Below, piece after piece: positions 60,566 through 64,000 of a DNA stretch of 64,000 bases (positions are counted from its first letter, which is position 1; each line of letters starts with the position of its first letter). The DNA comes from Bacteriovoracaceae bacterium UBA6153. Its GTDB lineage: Bacteria; Bdellovibrionota; Bacteriovoracia; Bacteriovoracales; Bacteriovoracaceae. Location: NCBI GenBank assembly GCA_002428265.1, contig DIUR01000012.1, positions 124,001-188,000 on the forward strand, written 5' to 3'. A model generated the notes under the pieces. That model was not told the DNA's origin, did no database searches, and saw only the letters and a program-made list of their open reading frames with translations. Both the position numbers and the translations under genes were made by a program.

Positions 60566-61450
60566 TTATACTGTTAAACTTGCAACTTGTTCGAAGTGAG
60601 ACGAATAATGCATATCCTGTATGCGGGCCTCACCCTCTATCTCTTCGGTAAATCTATTAACAATGTTCACAAAATTCTTATGAAGGGCATTATTTTCCTG
60701 GTGAAGTAAAACCGTATCAAAACGATCGTCAGGAAGATCTTCTTTTTGGATTCCACCAAGGATGTGAAGACGGCACTTTAAAAAAGTTTCGACTGTTTCA
60801 CTAAGTGTTTTGATCATCCTTTGGTATTGCCCGTCTGAAGACATTTTATTGATAAGCAAATGGTTGTCGTTGACACCAAATTCTTTATTTAAAATTTTAA
60901 TCAGGGAGTATGAGTCTGTGACTGAAGACTTATCTGGAGTCACTACAACAAAACGATAATCGCTGTAAGCGTTTAGTGTAAGAGTTTCTTTCGTGATTCC
61001 CGCTGGGCAATCAAGAATAATATAGTCGTAATCTTTTTCATGATTAACTAGAATGTCGATGATCACTCTATCGATTTCCAGGTTTCTGTTAAAGAGGTCT
61101 ATGCTTCCATTGCAGCCAGCAAGCAAATGAAGATTGCCATCCTTGTGAAGACAGTCATCAAACTCTCTTTGAGCTGAAATAAGATCATAAAAATAATTTG
61201 TAATAGGAAGGCCGAGCTTCACCACTGTGTTTGACAGGTTAGCGTCGCAGTCCAGAAGAAGAACCTTGTATCCTTGTTTCGAGAGAACTTTTGCCATTTT
61301 AACGGCAACTGAAGTTTTCCCTACTCCACCTTTTCCAGCAGTCACTGAAATAGTTTTTGCTTTAAGCGATGTCTTTTTTGACGAGTACTTGTTTTGTGAA
61401 ACCAGCCAATCACTTGGATTGGGCTTTTTTAAACTAAGCATGGACTTCAT
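60566..61450 (-). CDS. flhG: MinD-like ATPase FlhG (FleN), lacking the N-terminal activator motif
   Basis: A 294-residue ParA/MinD-type ATPase that controls flagellum number and placement. The deviant Walker A is AGKGGVGKTS (about 38-47), with LLLDCDAN and ILDCPAGI following. The C-terminal part would bind the membrane. The N-terminal tail of about 32 residues (KKPNPSDWLVSQNKYSSKK) has no DQAxxLR motif, which in other FlhG proteins activates the FlhF GTPase. The ribosome site AGGGAG is only 2-3 bases from the first ATG, so ATG 61441 is also possible. Confidence 0.88.
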   Translation of the reverse strand: MKSMLSLKKPNPSDWLVSQNKYSSKKTSLKAKTISVTAGKGGVGKTSVAVKMAKVLSKQGYKVLLLDCDANLSNTVVKLGLPITNYFYDLISAQREFDDCLHKDGNLHLLAGCNGSIDLFNRNLEIDRVIIDILVNHEKDYDYIILDCPAGITKETLTLNAYSDYRFVVVTPDKSSVTDSYSLIKILNKEFGVNDNHLLINKMSSDGQYQRMIKTLSETVETFLKCRLHILGGIQKEDLPDDRFDTVLLHQENNALHKNFVNIVNRFTEEIEGEARIQDMHYSSHFEQVASLTV

Positions 61451-61525
61451 GTCTCCCTTAGATTCTTGTTAGCTCAGTAAATTCCTTCATGGTATTCACT
61501 GTTTTTTTAAATGTTAAATTCGTAA

Positions 61526-63031
61526 CTACGTTAACTTAAAAATTCCGGCCATTAATCTCTCAGCAGTTGCTGGCTCAAGATCATCTGGACAAACTTCCCC
61601 TGTTCCAAAAAACTTGTAAGGAAGATCTTTAATATCTTGAGTGATGTTAAAGAGCGACCCGAAGTTTAAACATGCATCAACATGCGAAACAACGACACCG
61701 TCAGAAAGTCTTCTGTACGTGCCAAGGACTTTTCTATTGTATAACTCTGAATGAATTGCTGAAAGAGTGATCAATACTTCCACTTTCGCGAATGCACGTC
61801 TCAGTCCATCAATAAATTTTTTCGTTTCATTTGATTCAGCTTCACTGCATTTGTAATCAATGAAAACTGACTTGCCATTTTCTAAAGCTTTACGGCATTC
61901 CGCAACCATCTCCGCAATAGAATTTGTCTTAATCACGTTCATGCCAAAAATCTTTTCAGCAAATGGTGTTTTCGCTTCCATTTTAGGATTAATTGTTGTT
62001 ACTGAATTTTTAATGATAACTGCATCCGTTTTCATCGCCCCAATTTTTTGAACCATTGAGGTCTGGCCACAAGAAGCTTCAGATAAAAACACAGTGATCA
62101 CTGGAGATTTTTTCGCGTCTGCGTTTGAGAATAATGGCATAGCAGTACTAACTGTATTCATCATTTCACGTAGAGCAAACTCAAAAACGACATCAGCATT
62201 CTCAACATCAGAATCAGTTAATTCAAAAAGACCTTTTTTGATCAAGGTTTGAATATATGTTTCATTGATATCAAGGCTTCTTAGTGTTGTTCTCAATTGG
62301 TAAATTCCAATTGGCTCTTTTTTGTGGATACGTTCGAAATTTCTTGTTAACTCATAAAGTTTCTTTTCTAGATCATCGATTTTATTTTTTTGCTTTTCAT
62401 ACATTTCTTCACCGATCAGACTCTTTGCTGGAGCTTGAGGGGCCGGTTGTTGAAAAGACTGTTGCTGTTGTTGTGGAGCTGGATTCGTGCGAGCAATAGG
62501 TGCAGTCTGCTCTCTGCGAGGAGCTGCTTGAACAGGTCTGGTTGCTTCTATTTCATCATCAAAATTAAATTCGCGTGAGTTTCTAGAAGGACGCTCATCT
62601 CTTTCACCTAAGCTTAAAAAGTCATCAAGACCTTCTTTTAGTTGAGAAGCAATTCCTTTAGTTGTACTAACTGAACGATTTAAACCAGCGCTTCCGTACC
62701 CAGATCCGCTTCTTTGATTTTGATTATTACTTTGCACTGAACGTTTCTCCTGAGACTGATCGTGCTGATCGATCATGTTAGCAATGTAGCTTGCGCTTCC
62801 ATTATAAAATTCTTCTTTTTGGTTTTCGTTAAGAACGGTGTCGACCTGCGCTTTTCTCGTGTAATTCTTCTCAGAGATCGCCGCGGTGATTTCGATTTTT
62901 TTCTTTTTGAATGCGCCTTTAAGACCCTTATTGGTTATTGTTTTAAGAATAACCGCATCAGGACCAAGCTCACGCTTGATGTCTTTTAATGCTTCTTCGA
63001 TTGTGTCTGCTTCAAATTTTCTAACGTACAT
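61526..63031 (-). CDS. flhF: FlhF-like flagellar placement protein with degenerate GTPase site
   Basis: A 501-residue protein. The N-terminus is typical of FlhF (MYVRKFEADTIEEALKDIK, ELGPDAVILKT), followed by a Gln/Pro/Arg-rich linker (about 90-205), a coiled coil, and the NG domain (about 225-501). In the G domain the P-loop is SEASCGQTSM (residues 317-326) instead of GxxGxGKTT, the DTAGR motif is replaced by DYKCS (about 390), and TKLDE by SHVDA (about 447). The C-terminal TGEVCPDDLEPATAERL is intact. GTP binding is therefore doubtful. It starts 3 bases after flhA. Confidence 0.88.
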   Translation of the reverse strand: MYVRKFEADTIEEALKDIKRELGPDAVILKTITNKGLKGAFKKKKIEITAAISEKNYTRKAQVDTVLNENQKEEFYNGSASYIANMIDQHDQSQEKRSVQSNNQNQRSGSGYGSAGLNRSVSTTKGIASQLKEGLDDFLSLGERDERPSRNSREFNFDDEIEATRPVQAAPRREQTAPIARTNPAPQQQQQSFQQPAPQAPAKSLIGEEMYEKQKNKIDDLEKKLYELTRNFERIHKKEPIGIYQLRTTLRSLDINETYIQTLIKKGLFELTDSDVENADVVFEFALREMMNTVSTAMPLFSNADAKKSPVITVFLSEASCGQTSMVQKIGAMKTDAVIIKNSVTTINPKMEAKTPFAEKIFGMNVIKTNSIAEMVAECRKALENGKSVFIDYKCSEAESNETKKFIDGLRRAFAKVEVLITLSAIHSELYNRKVLGTYRRLSDGVVVSHVDACLNFGSLFNITQDIKDLPYKFFGTGEVCPDDLEPATAERLMAGIFKLT

Positions 63032-63034
63032 TTA

Positions 63035-64000
63035 TTATAACCTCACCGTTCCTAGTGATCTGATATTAGCATCTGGGCTTAATTCATTGTGGCTTACTAC
63101 CACAAGGTTAGGGATAAATTTTTCAGTTAAGCGCTTAAAGTGTGAGCGTATAACCGGAGAACACAGAACCACCATCTTCTCACCCATGTTTGTTGCTTCT
63201 TCAATTTTTTCATTGAGTGAAGCCAGGATGATCTGAGTAACTTTTGGATCCAGAGAAAGTTGGTGTCCTTGGTCTGTCTGGATAATATTTTGAGCGATAG
63301 ACTCTTCAATATTTCGATCCAAAGTAAACAAAGGAATATCTCCCGAATCACTTTTTATCTTCTCAGTAATGGTTCTAAAGAGCGACTGACGAGAGTGTTC
63401 TGTCAGGGCTTCAGTGTCTTTAATTGTAGAGCCGAACTCTGATAAAGTCTCCAAAATTGTGCGTAGATCACGGACCGAAACCCCTTCTCTTAGTAAATTT
63501 TTCATGACTCTTAAAACGATTCCAAGATTGACGATTTCCGGGATTAAATCGTTGACTAATTTTGGGTTCGTCTCTTTAAAATTGTCCAGAACACGTACTA
63601 ATTCCTGGCGTCCGAATAGCTCGTGAAGGTTAGATTTTAAGATCTCAGTTAAGTGAGTTGCCACAATAGTTGAGCAATCAACTACAGTGTAACCATTGTA
63701 TTGAGCATCTTCTTTTTGGTCTTCAGAAATCCAGACTGCACGAAGGCCAAATACTGGCTCGGTTGTTTCCACCCCGTCCATTTTTTCAATAACAGTTCCC
63801 GGGTCCATTGCCAGGAAGTAGTCTGACATCAGCTCGCCTTTAGCAACCTGAACACCTTTAATTTTTACAGAGTATCCACCTGGCTTTAATTCCAGGTTAT
63901 CTTTGATTTTAACTGAAGGAATAATAACCCCCCAATCAAGAGCAAAGATTTTTCTCATGTGAGTAATACGCTCAAGAAGATCCCCGTTTTGTTCCGTATC
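63035..64000 (-). CDS. flhA: Flagellar export gate protein FlhA (C-terminal part, cut by window end)
   Basis: The visible 321 residues are the cytoplasmic domain of FlhA, the export gate subunit that docks chaperone-substrate complexes. DPGTVIEKMDG, EPVFGLRAVWI, YTVVDCSTIVATHLTEILK and FGRQELVRVLDN are FlhA hallmarks. The frame is open through position 64000, and the N-terminal membrane domain lies beyond the window. A methionine at 63958 is internal, not the start. It heads the flhA-flhF-flhG-fliA order seen in many polar flagellates. Confidence 0.94.
   Translation of the reverse strand, partial: DTEQNGDLLERITHMRKIFALDWGVIIPSVKIKDNLELKPGGYSVKIKGVQVAKGELMSDYFLAMDPGTVIEKMDGVETTEPVFGLRAVWISEDQKEDAQYNGYTVVDCSTIVATHLTEILKSNLHELFGRQELVRVLDNFKETNPKLVNDLIPEIVNLGIVLRVMKNLLREGVSVRDLRTILETLSEFGSTIKDTEALTEHSRQSLFRTITEKIKSDSGDIPLFTLDRNIEESIAQNIIQTDQGHQLSLDPKVTQIILASLNEKIEEATNMGEKMVVLCSPVIRSHFKRLTEKFIPNLVVVSHNELSPDANIRSLGTVRL

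Noticed and set aside
61458..61490. Ten-codon minus-strand frame ending just before flhG
   Set aside because: No ribosome site and no leader-peptide features such as repeated codons or an attenuator; likely chance.

Overview
The window reads as a compact chromosome segment of a low-GC Gram-negative bacterium, most likely a predatory or predator-related member of Bdellovibrionota (Bacteriovorax/Peredibacter-like). The evidence is a complete LPS/BamA/Lol outer-membrane biogenesis block, an flhA-flhF-flhG-fliA type flagellar run, a TIGR02147-type regulator (a family common in Bdellovibrionota), secreted peptidoglycan-type deacetylases next to an L,D-transpeptidase, and many small secreted proteins. 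The taxonomic placement is inference from gene content only. I see no tRNA, rRNA, IS element, prophage or CRISPR array, and no gene-free stretch longer than 300 bases.

Layout. 0-2.4 kb: small secreted protein, outer-membrane barrel protein and a PAP2 phosphatase. 2.3-8.4 kb: drug-efflux locus (TolC-like channel, RND permease, TetR) with a divergent second TetR gene; the shared promoter region holds two copies of a GTAATC/GATTAC operator, and no periplasmic adaptor gene is present. 8.4-19.9 kb: mixed housekeeping and envelope genes (ATP-grasp-like, PAP2, YeaQ-like, CBS/DUF21, OmpA-like, Ogt, PLD lipoprotein, DedA, glutathione peroxidase, RlmM-like, radical SAM). 20-23.4 kb: coaBC-panC-hflX. 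23.4-31.3 kb: a tightly overlapped minus-strand operon encoding an MFS exporter, a GNAT-type protein, a LuxE-type acyl-protein synthetase, a LuxC-PaaK fusion and a second PaaK-like ligase, followed by a 28-residue membrane peptide. 31.3-33.9 kb: small genes, an M24 peptidase fold and a methyltransferase. 34-38.7 kb: two paralogous secreted NodB deacetylases around an L,D-transpeptidase, a TIGR02147 regulator and a barrel protein that seems to start at ATC. 38.7-54.9 kb, all minus strand: ybeY-prfB-lolC-lolD-bamA-ompH-lpxD-fabZ-lpxA-(Gfo/Idh)-lpxB-lpxK-DUF3108-glycosyltransferase, then rpsA from its own promoter. 54.9-56.4 kb: mazG-coaE. 56.4-64 kb, minus strand: flhA (cut by the window end), flhF, flhG, fliA and two unnamed genes.

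How the genes work together. The 38-54 kb block builds lipid A and assembles outer-membrane proteins and lipoproteins. The 56-64 kb block controls flagellar export, placement and late-gene transcription, but its FlhF has lost the recognisable GTP-binding motifs and its FlhG has lost the activator motif normally used on FlhF. The most unusual system is the LuxC/LuxE operon: it has the parts to activate and reduce a fatty acid to an aldehyde but no luciferase genes, and adds an acetyltransferase-like protein and an exporter, suggesting a secreted aldehyde-derived or acyl-modified product (inference).
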